A stretch of 64,000 nucleotides of DNA from Coturnix japonica (GCF_001577835.2 NC_029527.1:3175086-3239085); one strand, 5' to 3'; positions 1 through 14,013 are shown, counted from the stretch's first letter. The notes: generated by a model not told the origin, from the sequence alone. Numbers and translations: made by a program.

Positions 1-551
1 GCACATGAAATTCAACTGCTTTATCCTTTACAGTCATTAGTTATTTCCTAATATTATTGGTTGTGGTGTAGGCTTCAGTCACTTGTGATCCACATCCACG
101 AGAAACACCATAATGCAGAGCTGCAGATGACACACTGCCACCTTTTTCTGAATTGAATGAAAGACTGCAATTTCTCAAAAGCAAATTAAATCCTTTGTTA
201 CTGCAGAAATAAGAACGTCTATTGCCATTGTGAATAGTAGTCAGGGTCACTTATTATCCTATTATTTCTCATGAAACACCGGAGATACACATCAAAAATA
301 GGTTCACTTTGGAACTAACAATTCCTCTGTAGAAATTACAAGTACTTATAGCCCACTGAAGTGAACCAAATTCAGTGTTAGTTTTATCTATTAGAATAGC
401 TGAATGAAATGATGACACTGTAAAACTGCTGTTCTCCCACTCTGCTGATCCACATCCTGCACTTACTTTCTTTCTTTTTTTTTTAAAGATGACCTTATGT
501 TGTACACAGATGTGGAATAAGTTTACTTTGGTGCTGTGTTTTATTTTACAG
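1..551 (+). other. SYN2: SYN2 intron, 3' end
   Basis: AT-rich non-coding sequence ending in a T-rich tract and the acceptor TTTTACAG at 544-551. An open frame starts inside it at 489 and runs into the exon, but the bases before 552 are intron. No other feature was recognised. Confidence 0.85.
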
Positions 552-701
552 GTAATGGACTGTGCAATGCCTCTGATCGGTGAGCATCAGATCGAGGACA
601 GGCAACATATAACTGAATTAGTTGTAAGCAAAATGAACCAAATGTTGTCCAAAACTCCTGTACCATCTCCTCAGAGACCCACTGCCACTCAGCAGCCTCA
701 G
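552..701 (+). CDS. SYN2: SYN2 exon: end of domain C and start of domain G
   Basis: This 150-bp exon has phase 0 at both ends and encodes exactly 50 residues, from VMDCAMPLIGEHQIEDRQ to TATQQPQ. It is near-identical to the mammalian synapsin II segment following the YIFE motif. The first ~30 residues close the conserved domain C, the ATP-grasp-like fold that binds ATP and mediates dimerisation. From about residue 35 the sequence turns proline-rich (TPVPSPQRPT), which is the start of domain G. The Ser-Pro in PSPQRP lies where mammalian synapsin II carries a proline-directed kinase site (family knowledge, not shown here). The acceptor is TTTTACAG and the donor is CAG|GTAGGA at 702. SYN1 and SYN3 differ in the residues after this point, so SYN2 is a secure call. 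Confidence 0.96.
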
Positions 702-3700
702 GTAGGAAATCCTGGTCTTTAAAATAGAGTAACTTTTTCTATAATATTACACTCAACATTTTCCTTCAAGGATTTGGCTGGACAGCTATGCAGATGTGCC
801 CTCAGCTACAGCAACTCGAGAGCTTTCCAATATGTGTTATAGATGTGTTGTATTTGAATGAGGTGGGTGGATGTAATTGAGTAGTGTGGGGTTTTTTTTA
901 TGGTTTTGTTGATATGGTTCTACAAGAAAACCAACATCTCTGGATTCCATGCATTACTGGGTTTTGTATTATTTTTATTCAGTTTTGTCTACATAAAATG
1001 TTATGGAAGTTTAAATATCACAACAGTCTTTGCCCTGAGGGTATCAGTAAGAATGCTAAGATAATAATTCCTGCTCACGTGCTTTTCTGAGACCTTAATT
1101 AAATGATCATCTTTTTCTGAGCTACAATTCAGGACAATACCTCTGAAATCTAGGAAACTCCTGAAATCCCTTTAGCATGCTCTCCAACTAGTTTCAAAGA
1201 CTGAAAAGGGATGATTTTCAGTTGTTTTATTTCACATTGTCTGATAATTAAAGCTTGTTGACCACAGAATTCTGCCCTTCGCTTTGCTACCAGCTGTCTT
1301 TCAGACTTTGGACATTATCCTCATTTCCATTTCTGTGTGTACAAAGTCTCTTCTATTGACACTTTAGAAAACTTCTATGGGTGCCCTTAATTTGTACAAG
1401 ATTTTAAGAGCATAAAGGGGCCACCTAAATGCTGAACAGCAGCTCTTATCAGGTCATAGGCTCGGCAGTGTTATCAGCTTCAACTTTCATGTACTTCTTT
1501 TAATATACTAAAGGAATAAACCATGACAATAAACTACTAAGGACTGTACTACTGCTTTGTATCAGCATAGCTCCATGGTGATCAGTTGATTAACAAAGTA
1601 ATCCAAACTATAGTATGGAAATAGCCAAGCCCAAATCCAGAATCTATTTTTACTGCCAGAAGGCTCCATACCAGGTAAACAATTTGAAAACAATTTTGTG
1701 GCACACCTCAGACAGACAAGTTCTTGAGGTAGGGTGACTAATCTGTTCTTCAAATATATCATCATGTTTTAAGTTATAAAAATACACCATCCCACATAAA
1801 AAAATTGGTGTGGCTTCTATTTCTATTGCAGCCACTCAAACCTAAGCACAAATGGCTGAACCACACACAATGGAGACATTTCCATCCAGTATGACTCAAG
1901 TTTATTGTATGGAGCACTGAAAAAGAGGGACAATAAAAGGAGAAAATAAATCACCCTATACCAACATGTGATTTCTTCCAGGACTGTAAAATCAGTCATA
2001 TATACAACTGAAGCAAAGTGTCAAATCCGGAGTTGCCCAAAGTGTATGTATCAACATTAATCAAGATTTGTACCAAAAATAGACAGATTCACAGTGACTC
2101 AGATGCTTACAATCACTAAATCACTAAAGGTGATGTCCTTTATACACTTCCCTGGACTTCAAAGAAGGCGATGGTGCAAAAACGTTTGTGGTTACTGGTG
2201 TCACACAGTTACCTGTTACCTGCTGTATGTAAATACAGGTTTTACTAATTTCCACATAAAACTGCCTACATAAAACCAGGTCTAGAAGGAAAACAGGACA
2301 GGCAATATTTTTAGAAAGTTTTAAATTCCTATGTTTAGTTGTTTTTTTTTAATTACTTCTATCTATGGCATTGGGTTTGTCATGTACAAAACAGTGTTTC
2401 AGTTTATAAGTGCCCTCAGTGGTCACTACTGTTCCAATTAAATAGTAATCCATCAGGAAACAATGATTAGGAAAACAAGCCTTTGTTTAGAGCTATGCAG
2501 CCAAGTCTTGATGGAGGCGATTGGCCTTGGAATATGTTCTGAAGGCCAACAAAGTTCCTTCTGTCAGGGTGCCAGAAGTAGCAAATTCCAGAAATACGAA
2601 CCTCAGACAACTCTGTTGTTCATGTTGAAACCTCAGAAGTGCAGATCCTGTGATCCTTAAACCTGTTTAATTTGAGATATCAACTTATTTTCCTATTTGT
2701 TTATTTATAAACCCTGTACAAAAAGATACGCTGAAAAGGAGTAATCAGTGAAGGTGAAAGCACCTCTGTACAGTTCTTTCTGTTGTTAGAGCTCCTAACA
2801 CTAAACCTACTCACATTAGCCAGGCTATACTCATAGCACCAATCAGCCCCACCTCCAAGAACAGGTAGCATATCTGTGTAGCTGCTAAGTTCTGTGATCT
2901 ACAAGCTCTTTTTATTGTGTGTGGATACTTCAGACAGTTTCTTTGCACGTTGACAGCCATCAGTGACTACAAACAAAATGCTGCTACTTACTCTTTACTA
3001 CTTGCTCTCTGCATTTGCCTAGAAGTTCTTTTAAATCATAGTTCCCAGGCAGCAAACTGCTTGTTACATTATGATGTTTATTGACTTATTGTGACTCCAT
3101 GGAAAAGCAGTCAGGCAGCAGCAAGATGCCCAAAATGTCAGATAATCTGACTGACATCGAGACTCATTAAGAACGGGAAAAAGCACTGCTGAGCCATTTA
3201 CACACAACAAAACACTAAAAATACGTTTCAAAGGCCAAATTGTAATGTTAGAACAGTTCTCACAAGTTCTTTGTTAAACTGAAGGTTCGCTCCGGTCACT
3301 GCGGTGTTTTCTGGTTCCTTGAATCCCAGCGACACCTCGTGGCCTTCCTTGTCTTTGTGGCAGCTGATCTGAGCTGCCTTTGGTACCGCAGCTGCTGCAG
3401 CTCACTGCAGAAACTGCACCGCCTGAAGCTACAGCTTGGGAGTACATTTTACCCGTGCAAAATGATCTCTCTCCTGCCGTTTCTGATAACTCCATTATAA
3501 TGCACTTACACCATTTAATTGCAGTGTTTTTATACATAATGTATGTTCTTACTTAATAGGTACATATATATAACTGTACATTTATATGCGTGCAATATTT
3601 AGCTTTGTGTATTTGAACAAGAGAAGATCATTTTAACAAAAGGTTTTTTTTAACCTTTTAGTTATTTTACTTGTGTGAAAATGCAAGGAAAACAGTTGTT

Positions 3701-6700
3701 GTGATTTTAGATCCTAATTTAATGCATGGAATTAAGAAAAACAGAAGAAAATAGACTTGTTATGGACTCACAAGAGCTGAGTGCTTCTTGTTAACAGGCA
3801 TGAGGAAGGCACACTTCATTCCACCTATATTTACAACAGCCAAGTTTAATTATCACACACAAATAATGATAGCATTGATTTTACTACACTAATTTTGTCC
3901 ATCTTTCATTATGACACCTTTGTCTATGTTCTTTACAGAAATGATAGGGATCACAGCAGACTTAACTGATGGATTAAGGGTACTTTTAAAGAGTTCTGGC
4001 TGAGTATTTAAAAACACAACTTCATTACACAATTGATTTATTTTAATTATTTAAGCTTGACTTTCAGAGAGTGAGATACTATAACCAAAGTTCACGCAGG
4101 AAAATAAATCTTATGCTTTTTGACAGCAGTAGGACACAATACACAGATGCTGAGCAGAGATTTCATTAAAAATACTGCAAAGTTTAAGATAACCTATTTT
4201 AAAATGTTTGTTAAGATCCTGTACCAGTAGATGGAGTAATCACTACGGAGGTAAGTACGTATTGCTCAGTTCTTCTACCAGTGATGTGTACACAGTTGGT
4301 TTTGGTGGCTGTGAATGTACAGTGTACAATGTAGATGATTAAATCAAAATACCAGTAAGTGCTCATCTTCCATAGCTTGTTTTGAATTAGTGCGCCACAA
4401 GTAAACAAGTGTGCCTTTAGAATGCCCTTTTTAAAGTGATCTAGTGATAATTCAGTAATAAGAGAAAATACACTGAAGGGCATATATTAGAATGTGAGAA
4501 TTACTGGGTTAAAATTTTTACTAATATTAAGAGAAACTAGTGAAAGCTGAAGGTTTCAGGATGTTGCCTTGGTTTTGTGGGTTGTATTTCTGTTTGTTTG
4601 TCTCTAGATTCGTGTGCTTGTGCATTTTTTGAATTAGTATTATTAGTATTGTTTTGAGTTCTGACTATATTGGATGTTTATTGTCACCTGGGAAGAAACA
4701 TGCATGATAGCCCTGAGCTGAGTAAAGCTTGATAACAGAAATAATTGCCCACAAAAATACTTCATAGAAGAGAAAAACAAAGGGAAAGATCCCATAAGCA
4801 ATATGACAGACTCCAGCATCAGGACCAGGATGATGGCAATGACTTGTATGTAGGATAGGTAAGTAAGGCAATAGCCTTACTGCTGCTAATTGTTGTAGTA
4901 CATGAAACAACAAAATGCTGGATAAAACTGGAAAAAAACGAAACAAGCATATTAAAATTACCACTAATTAATAACGTTTTAAAATATGTTAATAATGCTT
5001 TTGGTCAACACCAAACAACAAAATAATGTTTTTCTTAACTTTCTGACCATCTGTCTTTGAATCTGCCTGTTATGTTGGCAGAAGCAGATGAGGTCTATAA
5101 GAATTCTGAGACTCCATGGTGCCTAACCTCAAGAACACAGAAGATGTTTCATTCTTAAGTAATCCATGTATTCCAATACAGAGTGCATGTTCTCAGCAGA
5201 TTTTTGGGAGAAACAGCTCTCGTGTCCCACAGACATTTCTGGGAGACCTTAAGGTGTCTTCAATCTGTTGTGTAGCAAAACTCAGTCTTTTCAAAATTTA
5301 AATGAGGAAAACAATGATACTGTCACTATGGAACACGCAATTGTTGCCACATAGAGATACACAGGGTCTAAGTTAGATCTCTTTGTTTGGTGTTAGTGCT
5401 GTAATTACTATCATATAAAATCCTCTTGGGTTTTTTTCTATTATATCATATTTTTCATCTCTTTCTACTATTTTGCTTATTTAAGCTGAACCTGATAGAA
5501 TTATCTTTTTTTGGAGTTTTTTCCTTTGCCTCCTTTCCTTTCCCCACTGTGCTGGGTGTTTCCCTTCTACTTTTTGTTATCATTCTCTGTCGGCACTTGA
5601 CTTTCTTAATTTGATTTCTCTGAATTTTAAGTCATAACCTCTTAGGCAAAGCCATTTGGCTTTATTCCATGTTCAACTTACAAGGATTCTGTCCCTCTCC
5701 CCAGTAGATATTGCCATAGTTTATTTTGAATAAGGACCACGTGGTAAATAAGCATTACAGTTTTTGAACATGGATAACTACCAAGAGAAATTACAGAAAA
5801 ATCCAAAACAGTGCAGCTCATTTTCAAATATTCTTGAATGATCAACTGGGAAAAAGTAAGCAGCCTCCCTGTTCCTCCACCACTCACCCAGTGGTGGATC
5901 AGTGCTCCATCTGCCCAGCTGCCAAACTGAAATTTCTTTTCACCTGTTCAGACTGCTCTTCAGTGTCTCCTAGCTCATAAAAGAGACTTAAGAAGGTTCT
6001 CAGGTTCCAGCAGGTCACCAGTGATGCCTACATATGGCTGTGTGCTTGTACTGTATCAGACAAAGCAAGGAAAGAAGCCAACGCAACCATTGGCAAACAG
6101 GTCTTGCATTCTGTTTGAGCCCTGAACTTTACCCTTCTTTGGGGTATGGCTCTTAGCTCAGCGACTAGTCCTTTCCCAGGCCTTTTCCTGCTCCACCATT
6201 CTGTAACACTGATTCGATGTTCTGATAAACCACTCATTGTAAGACCAGACTGGAGTTAGCTCCATCTTTTTTCAGACCTTCTGTTTGAAAGCACAGGTTT
6301 CAGTTCTGAATGGATCCAGTAATGATGGATCAGTGTGACTCCAGGTTTTCACTCTTCCTGTTCTTGAAAGGATCCCTTGTCATCCCATATTAAGACCAGA
6401 GGAACTGATACAGCATAGCATCAGCCAGCGTCCCTGGGTACCAGGGTTAAAACATTCCTTACCATTTCAAACAAGAGCACAGGATTTCGACACTATCAAG
6501 CTCTAAGCTAGAAATATCTATGTACACTGAAAAACATGGAAGGAACATTAACTTTCCAGTAAGTAGATAGCCTCCTAGATATGCCGTACCACTTTCATTT
6601 TCCTGCCCATCTATCTTACAGTTCTCTTTCTCTGGTATAAATATGCACACTCATTACATTTCAGTTCCAGCTGCTTTAGCACACAGGGAGCTCTCTCCTA

Positions 6701-9700
6701 TCACATAGTCCACATTCCTTCCTTGTCTGTGGGGAACAATTTTTTACTGGGAAGAACTGCCTGAAAGCTGCTTTGCAACAGCGTAGTTTAATCTTCCCTT
6801 TTCAAAAACTGAAGTTGAAATCTGGCTTCATTAAGCAAGAGCTGCAATAAAATCAGATTGCATCCTTGTCCATTAGAATTACCATCTGCCTCTGGAATGG
6901 GACCAGTTAACTTCAACAAGTGCTGCTACTTGTTAAGACACACTGTTATCTGATAAGTCAACATCCCATATTTTCTATAGGAATTTCATGTTTTGTGGTA
7001 GTGAGTGGGATATTTCTTTTTCTCAGCAAAATAATAGAAAATAGATCTGGCATAGGCAACGTGATGTCACCTGTTTCATTATCTAAGGGAAAATACTGAA
7101 GTGTGTCACTACATAGCAGTGAATCTACACTAAGATATTCGTTTTTCAGAGTGTGTGTAAAAATATTCCGGAAGAAAACTCCTCTCTAGGAAGAAATTAG
7201 TTATCTAACAATGGAAAGCACTCTGTATACAAAACATAAGCTATAGTACTTTCTGATGTTTAAAACCAAAACTTCTTCAGTGTATGATGTAAATACTGTT
7301 CCACGTAAAAATTAAGCTGCATAGCTTGTTTTCTCCTCTTAGCCGTCATTTCCCTTCTCATTCAGAGGAAGCCTTCAGTCTAGCTTGCTCGCTGTCTAGT
7401 GCTTTACCACTACAATGTTATCCTAAAAGGAACTCTACTGCCTTCAAGCCTCTTTGGCTAAAGTAAGCTTGCTGAGTTCTTCCATGTGTTCTAGGTACAG
7501 ACTCTTCCATCTGCCTGATCAGTTTAACAGTGCTTTTCTGCGTCTGATAGGCTTATATTCATCTTTCTTTACCAGGGGTGATGTTCCTCCATTGTAAGGA
7601 CTAAGTACTTATATCTGAGACTTTTCATGCAATCATTCACAATTGACGCCCTACTTAAATAATCTAAATTATCTCCCTGCTTTGCAATCACATTTCTTCT
7701 TAGTCCTTTTGTTAACTTAATTGTTTTACTATTAATTCTTGTTTCCTTTATGCAATCTACCTCAGCTTGTACTTGGGCAATTCTCAGTTGATCCTGTTTC
7801 TTGATCTAAAAAATATGGCTTTCTTTTCAAATACTGAAATACCTACAGAAACTTCTATCACTGCATTACAAAGAAAACCAAATGAAACCCAAAAACAACA
7901 ATGCATGCTCCAACTTTAGTTCACAAAGTCTTCAAACACAGCCAAATCAATATCAGTTTTAGCTGGGACTCAGTTTAGCATCTCTCTTGCCTAGGGGCTA
8001 TTTTCCTGCCAGCCTGCTGCTTTTGCTTCCACCCTTTTGCATTCTTCTGATTATTCAAAATTCAAATATGTATGAATCTAATCTGCATTTACATAAACAG
8101 ATAGAAAAATAAATAGTACGACTGATCAAATTCTAGTACAGCATGCTTTAAGAACTCTGTTTTACTCCGGCTTTACCTAAAAAATTCTAAGGAGATTGTT
8201 TCAAGTGAAGAGGGAAGTTCTACAGAGATATCTGTGGGCACTTATATTTTAGACAGTAGCGAGGTTTTTTGCTCTGGCTGTATTCTAAAGACTAAATATT
8301 CTAAAGACCATTATGCAGCCAAAGCAAATCAGCAAAGCACTGATTATTATACTCAGATCTGAGAAGTCAGTTTTGCATTCCTGAAGTATTCTTGGGACTT
8401 CTTGCTTCCACAAGTACAGTTGTATTTCTTCTAATAGTTCTGTAAACAATAATTTCCCTTTGAACAGGAGAGATTCTGTGGCCATTACCACCAATATCAG
8501 CAATCCTCTCTCTTCTGGGAATTTTGATGTGATATGAAAGCTGTATTCCCGAAATGAAAGCAAAAAGGGCACCTTACCACTGCAATTACTGGACTTCACT
8601 TAGGGAATTTTAAGCCATACTGAACGCTGTCATTTCCCATCTCTGCACTACTAATTGCTGTACAGTATGGTACTACTAACTGGCAAGTCTTGAGCATCCA
8701 AATAAGAATCTGTTCAGGGGCATTTTCCACTATATAGTCCACATTCTAATCCTTGATTCTTGTAGTGTTTGAATTAAGCAGTCAGCAAGTTTGTAGATGA
8801 GAACTGCAGTGCATGAAAACATGTTTGTACTGAAAGAAACCGGTAGGAGGGTGAGCTTCAAGGCTGGGCAACAAAGGGGAAAAAAACAACAGAAAAACAG
8901 GAGGGGTGAAAACATCTGCAGGACAGGTCTAGTCCAGCATCTCTGTTCACAGGGGCTGTGCTGCTTACATGGAGTTAGCAGCTCTAACAATTACATTGGC
9001 ACACCATGTTGGAGAGGTGAGGAGTAACAGACTGCAGTCAATTTGCCAACAAGTGGTGTTTAGAAGAAGCCTGGATTTTATTAAAGACCTTGGCTCAGGA
9101 CAGCAAACAAGAGTGGTTCAAAGCCTGTGTTTAATATCAAGTATCAAGGCTTCTGACTGTCTGGGGAAAAAAAACAACAAAAAACCCTCTTGAAAAAGGC
9201 TGGATTACTACAGACCATTGAAAAACCATGAGTAAGATTTCTCAAATAGGAATGTAGTGCTAATTAGTCTTTTTGGGTCAGCCTGGGTGGGTTGGCTAAT
9301 TAGCAAAAGTAATATACCTGTGTGATTGGCCTGGAGTGTGGGTGAGGTTCCTGGAAGCACCAGGTGATATCTGGTGAAAAAAAGGATGTGTGGGTGGTAA
9401 AATCAAGACAGCTGCAGTCAATGACTGGAGTGGGGAAAATACATCTCCAACAGAAAATGCACAAAGGCTTTAAACTTCCAGAACAGTTGAGGTGAGGATT
9501 AGCAAGCTTCTATAAGGTTTATTGAAAGCCTAATTTAGGATAAAATAATTTCTTGGTAAGATAGAAAGATATGTGGATTGCATAAGTGCTGATGTTGTCA
9601 AGTCAGTTAAATAGTGTGTGTGATAAAACCTGAGACCATTTCAGTGCAAGAACAAATGGCAGACTTGCTTCAGCCTCAAGGCACAGAGGAAATGGGGGCC

Positions 9701-11676
9701 CTACAGATGTTGTTTTAATATTAAAGCAATGTGAATTTAAAGCATCAGCTTCTTTTCAGTTTCTAAATAAAATATGAGTCTTCCCTATGTAATCTTTTAG
9801 TAGAAAATCAGCAATGTGTATATTCTCTCTGGTCTCTGTCACTGCACAGTGCTCCTCAGTGTATTTTATTACCTTCTGCAGGGCTTAAGTCTATTACATG
9901 CTAACGGTAGTAATATTCTTTACAAAACGCTATGCGTGCTTTTTAACCAAGTCATGCGGTCAGTTCAGTCCTCCAGAAAGCTTTTGAAAGTCCTTAAAGC
10001 CAAGTACTCCCACTTTCCCTTTAAGGGCACACTCCACGTGTCATACTTCAACACCAAAGGAAACAGAAGCTCTCTGTAATGCAGAACACCCAAATGCCCT
10101 ACGGGTGTGTAGAGGAAGGTGCCAGGTGCATCAGAACAATGGTGCTGGAATATGAAAGGAGTTGGCTCCTCTAGGGCAGCTTTTCAAGGTTTCCATTCTC
10201 TGTGCTAATTTCCCCAGTATCCAAGGAGTTACTGATGAGCTGAAAATTATTATATAGAGTGGATACCACAAATGCTTAATGTGTTATTAAAACAGGAATA
10301 GGATAGAAATTCAACTTTTATGCGTGGTTCAGAAAGCGAGAAGAAGAGAAATAAAACAGGGGAGTCTTTAAGTCACACTAAAGCATTTTAAAACTATCTG
10401 GTGGCAGTGCATCCTCATCTCTACAGCGATGTTTACTGAGAGCTACACAACTGGATCAGTTAACACGGGGATCAGATTTTGCCTCATTCATTTTGTATGC
10501 ATCATTTTTACACCTCAGCTGTTCTCCTGAAGGTTGGTAACTATCACAACTTTTGGACTGTCTTCTGTCCTTTCATTTATGTAGCTAAAGCAGACAAAGC
10601 AATTTGGAACAGCAGTATACAATAGAATGTTGTTGTAGCACTTAGGAAGTACAGTTTCTAGATTGCTGTGCTGGAATTTGGATCACTTGAGTAATATTTA
10701 TTGCCACAGTTCTGAGATCAAATACAAAACTATCAGAAAAAAAATAAGATTTGCAAAACACCATGTTACATTAATTTCACATTGACTGTTTAATGTGTTC
10801 TGGATTTTCCCTCTTGACAGATGGCAGCTTAGTTCTAAATTCTAAAATTGTGTCCAATTATTTGACATAATTCACTTTTTAAATATGAGAAATGAGTCCA
10901 AGACGAAGCTTGGATTCGAGTGCTAACATTCTCAAAGGGTTTTCTGCTCCAAGGTTTTGGTTCAGGCCCATCTTTTCCTCTGGACAAGTATATATTCAAA
11001 AATGATACCGCTGAATAAATTTACTGTTTTGAAAATGTAAGCATTACATGTGTTTCTAATAGCATGGCAGATGGAGCAGCATGAAGTAATTTTAATTATT
11101 TTCATTATTTATCTGTGGTTTTTGCTTCCTTCTTTCATTTTGCTTAGCAAAGTAGTTAACCTAGAGTAGAACATCTCTCTTCCCATTTACAGTCAGAAAA
11201 TCAAAGTGAAACTACCACTGCTGTGCTACTGCTTCCAGAAACAAATGTTAGAAAAATACATTCTTTCCCGAATCACACAAAGGTGTCTGTTGAAGTTCTG
11301 TTCAGTGTACTCTAGAAAAGACTGCAGAAGTGATGAGATACAGAAAAGTGGTTCAAGGTGCTGGGAACTGAAGAAGGAAGACCATACGCAAATAGCGGTA
11401 AGATCTGAGAAGGCACTGCTTACATCCCAACCACGTGCTGCAAAGGGAAAACAAGTTGTTGTTTGGCTTTTTAACTCCGTTTTGGTTTAGTCTGGGATTT
11501 CTGTGTCATGACAGGCGCCAAATAAAGTTGAGAACGTTTTCTGGGATAAATTAAAATTGTACGTTCAGCCCCCAGCCAATAAAGAGATTTCAACTGAAAG
11601 TAATGGTAAATTAGTGAAAAACTGGAACTACACTACTCTAATTTTCCTCTCTTCTGTTTTCAAATATATTTTCCAG
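702..11676 (+). other. SYN2: SYN2 intron of about 11 kb
   Basis: AT-rich intronic sequence with scattered short chance frames on both strands. No nested gene, RNA gene or clear interspersed repeat was recognised. A small CpG-richer patch lies at about 3285-3480, and a pair of TAATTA palindromes at 9259-9304. The intron ends in the acceptor TTTTCCAG at 11669-11676. Confidence 0.8.
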
Positions 11677-11737
11677 AGTGGATCACTAAAGGAGCCAGAG
11701 CCAAACAAAATCCCACCTCAGCGACCACCACCTCAAG
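11677..11737 (+). CDS. SYN2: SYN2 exon: rest of domain G, shared by IIa and IIb
   Basis: This 61-bp segment encodes SGSLKEPEPNKIPPQRPPPQ plus the first base of a glycine codon. The mammalian counterpart is closely similar (SGTLKEPDSS then PPQRP). It continues in frame from the CAG that ends exon 552-701, which selects the AG at 11675-11676 over the overlapping AG two bases later. The proline-rich PPQRPPP core is of the kind that binds SH3 domains in synapsins. The donor is CAAG|GTTGTT, weaker than the other donors in the gene. A weak donor here fits a site that is skipped in the IIb isoform. Confidence 0.94.
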
Positions 11738-11805
11738 GTTGTTTACAGTACATTCTCGACTGTAATGGCGTTGCAGTAGGACCAAAACAAGTCCAGGCTA
11801 CTTAG
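11738..11805 (+). CDS. SYN2: SYN2 alternative 3' end: synapsin IIb tail (domain I)
   Basis: If the donor at 11738 is not used, the frame continues for 21 residues after the shared Gly, CLQYILDCNGVAVGPKQVQA plus a final Thr, then stops at TAG 11803-11805. This matches the C-terminus of mammalian synapsin IIb (ending GPKQVQAS) almost residue for residue, so it is a real isoform-specific coding end and not intron noise. The Gly codon is GGT in IIb and GGG (split G|GG) in IIa, so Gly is kept either way. IIb lacks domains H and E. Domain E is needed for some vesicle-clustering functions of the a isoforms. Confidence 0.95.
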
Positions 11806-11864
11806 ATAATTGAGACTAAAAGCAAGAGTTAAAACAAAAACAAAAATATATAAAAAATAATAAT

Positions 11865-11870
11865 AATAAA
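11865..11870 (+). terminator. Possible polyadenylation signal for synapsin IIb
   Basis: AATAAA lies 60 bp after the IIb stop codon, inside an A-rich run of AAT repeats. Position suits a short IIb 3' UTR, but composition makes a chance match likely. Confidence 0.35.
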
Positions 11871-12221
11871 GAAACAAAAACACGATCTTTAAAGCAAACA
11901 TACCAGTTTTGTTCAATTTTGCATTGTTCAGTGCTGACCTGGACTGTGTTTTTTCTATGCAGTGTCAACTATACCGTCTGGTTGTTTACTTGTTCATGTC
12001 TGTGCGTGTAACGCTTACCTGCCTTTCTCTGTAAAACTTGTGATTTCAGGGCTGTTGTCAACAGTGTACAAAGAATGTGCCTCTTTAGAGCCCAGTGCAA
12101 CTGTATGGATGGTTAGACAGTATTTCTTAAGTATTATATATCTGTCAGTGAAATACCACCAAGGTTCAAATCTAAATTCTTGGCTTACTCTGTGAGTGTG
12201 TGCACACTATGCTCATCGCCT

Positions 12222-12250
12222 CTGTGTGTGCGTGTGTGTGCGTGTGTGCA
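12222..12250. repeat. (TG)n microsatellite
   Basis: TG dinucleotide run interrupted by CG steps (TGTGTGCGTGTGTG pattern). A shorter TGTG patch lies just upstream at 12191-12202. Confidence 0.85.
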
Positions 12251-14013
12251 TGACTAATAGGTAGGTGATCCAGAAATATTTTTTACAGCCTAGGTTAGAA
12301 TTTGCTAGTGAGGCTTTTTATTTATGGTTTTGTAAAGTTTGTTAACATTTGAGTTTTACTTATATGCAAGTGGAAGTCTAATATTTCAGAGACTCTTTAA
12401 GTGCGATACAGTTCTTCCCAAGGAATATTTAAAATAGCTTCTATTTTACATACTGGTATTCATATTTTTAGTACTTCTGCATTAAATTATTGGCTACAAA
12501 GCTATGTAAATGGGCCACCTATGTGCAATATCTCAGTGAAAGTGTGAGTACTTAATGTATCTTATTTCAGTTACGTAGTTCCTTTTGTTGTAGTTCTGAA
12601 TTAGTAACATCTATGGAGATTTTTAAGTAAAAAATCAATGCAAGTATTTTAAAAATCTTACGCTCACCTAAGAGTTAAATCCCAGGTTATTTGGTGAGAA
12701 GTACCTCAAGGACTGTTAAACTTCCTGTAAGAGCTCATTTTGTTTTCCTAAAACTGAGAAGTATGGACATGGCAGACCAAAGTACCTTTAACCAGCTACA
12801 GGTCTCGCAAGGCAAAAATATTGGTGGTTTTCTGCACCAACTCAGGTCTATGATTTTAAGCCTAGAAATCTCAAGACAGCTATAAAGAAAATTTAGTGCC
12901 AGTGTTATCCACGTCAACAGGGTTTAAAACAATTGCTTAAAATCAAACGTGCAACAAGACTTGAGATGCCTAACAACGGTAAGGTTTTCTGTGGGTAAAT
13001 TAGTTAGGATTTTTTCAAACCAATTTATAGTGTAGTATTACAGGAAATATACAAGTGGGCAGTTAATCTGCTCTGAGAACTCTAGCCAAGAGTCTCAAGC
13101 TGCACAATGCTAGCATACCATAAAACTTTGTTCTGAATGAGCCACGGAGCTCTAATTTGAATTGAGAATACGTACAAAGATGAGCAGCCGTTAGCTTAGT
13201 GTGAACAATTCTGCTTAAAGGCAGAACAGCTTTATGTTTTACTGCTCTTTTTTCCTGCAAACACCGGGGAGGGGGAGAAAATCAGTGAAAATCATCATTT
13301 TTAGCATTTGTTTTCTTTGTATGATCTGTCTGGTAAGATGAGAATTAAGGTATGCATTATTAGCTATTTCAGTGTGTGTAGTAAGTGCTACTGTTTACTA
13401 CCTATCAGTAATTCACATGAATATTTTGCTTTAGTGATCGGCATTCGTCTGGGTCAGTGATCATTCCCATGATGGCATTGACTATTCTGTTCTATATTAA
13501 GAAAATTCCACATAGAGTCAGGTTCAAAAATCCTTACCTCCAGACACCATAAAAGTGAACCAACTATACTGCCCTGGGGTGAAGAAATGAATCTGATGAT
13601 TGATTTTATTTCAAGCAGCTGGTATTTTTTTGCATGTAGTAGTACAATTATTCACAAGTGCTTTTCACACGACATTTGTGAGCTCTGTGTGCAAAGAAGA
13701 GCTGAGTGTTTCAGAGAGGATTTCAGCTTGTTGACTGTAAAGGATTTACAAGGGCACACACTACTGCTACATACTACAGACAAGAAGCAAGCCAAAATGT
13801 CTCTGCATGTAAGCATGCTTAGGTGCAATATTGTGGTAACAGGGAACAGATGTTTTACAGTGTAGGCTTAATGTTCAGTTTTGTTATTTTTGGTAAAAAT
13901 TTCTTTCATGATTGTTGCCTTTTGTACAAACCAGCTGCAAGAAAGTGAGCAAATGCTGGAAGTGTGACAGCAGTATATCTTTTATGTGAAATCTCTTGTA
14001 CAGCTTAATGTGC

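Noticed and set aside
4665-4964. 99-codon minus-strand hydrophobic open frame in the SYN2 intron
   Set aside because: It looked like a membrane segment but matches no family I know, and hydrophobic residues follow naturally from AT-rich antisense codons.
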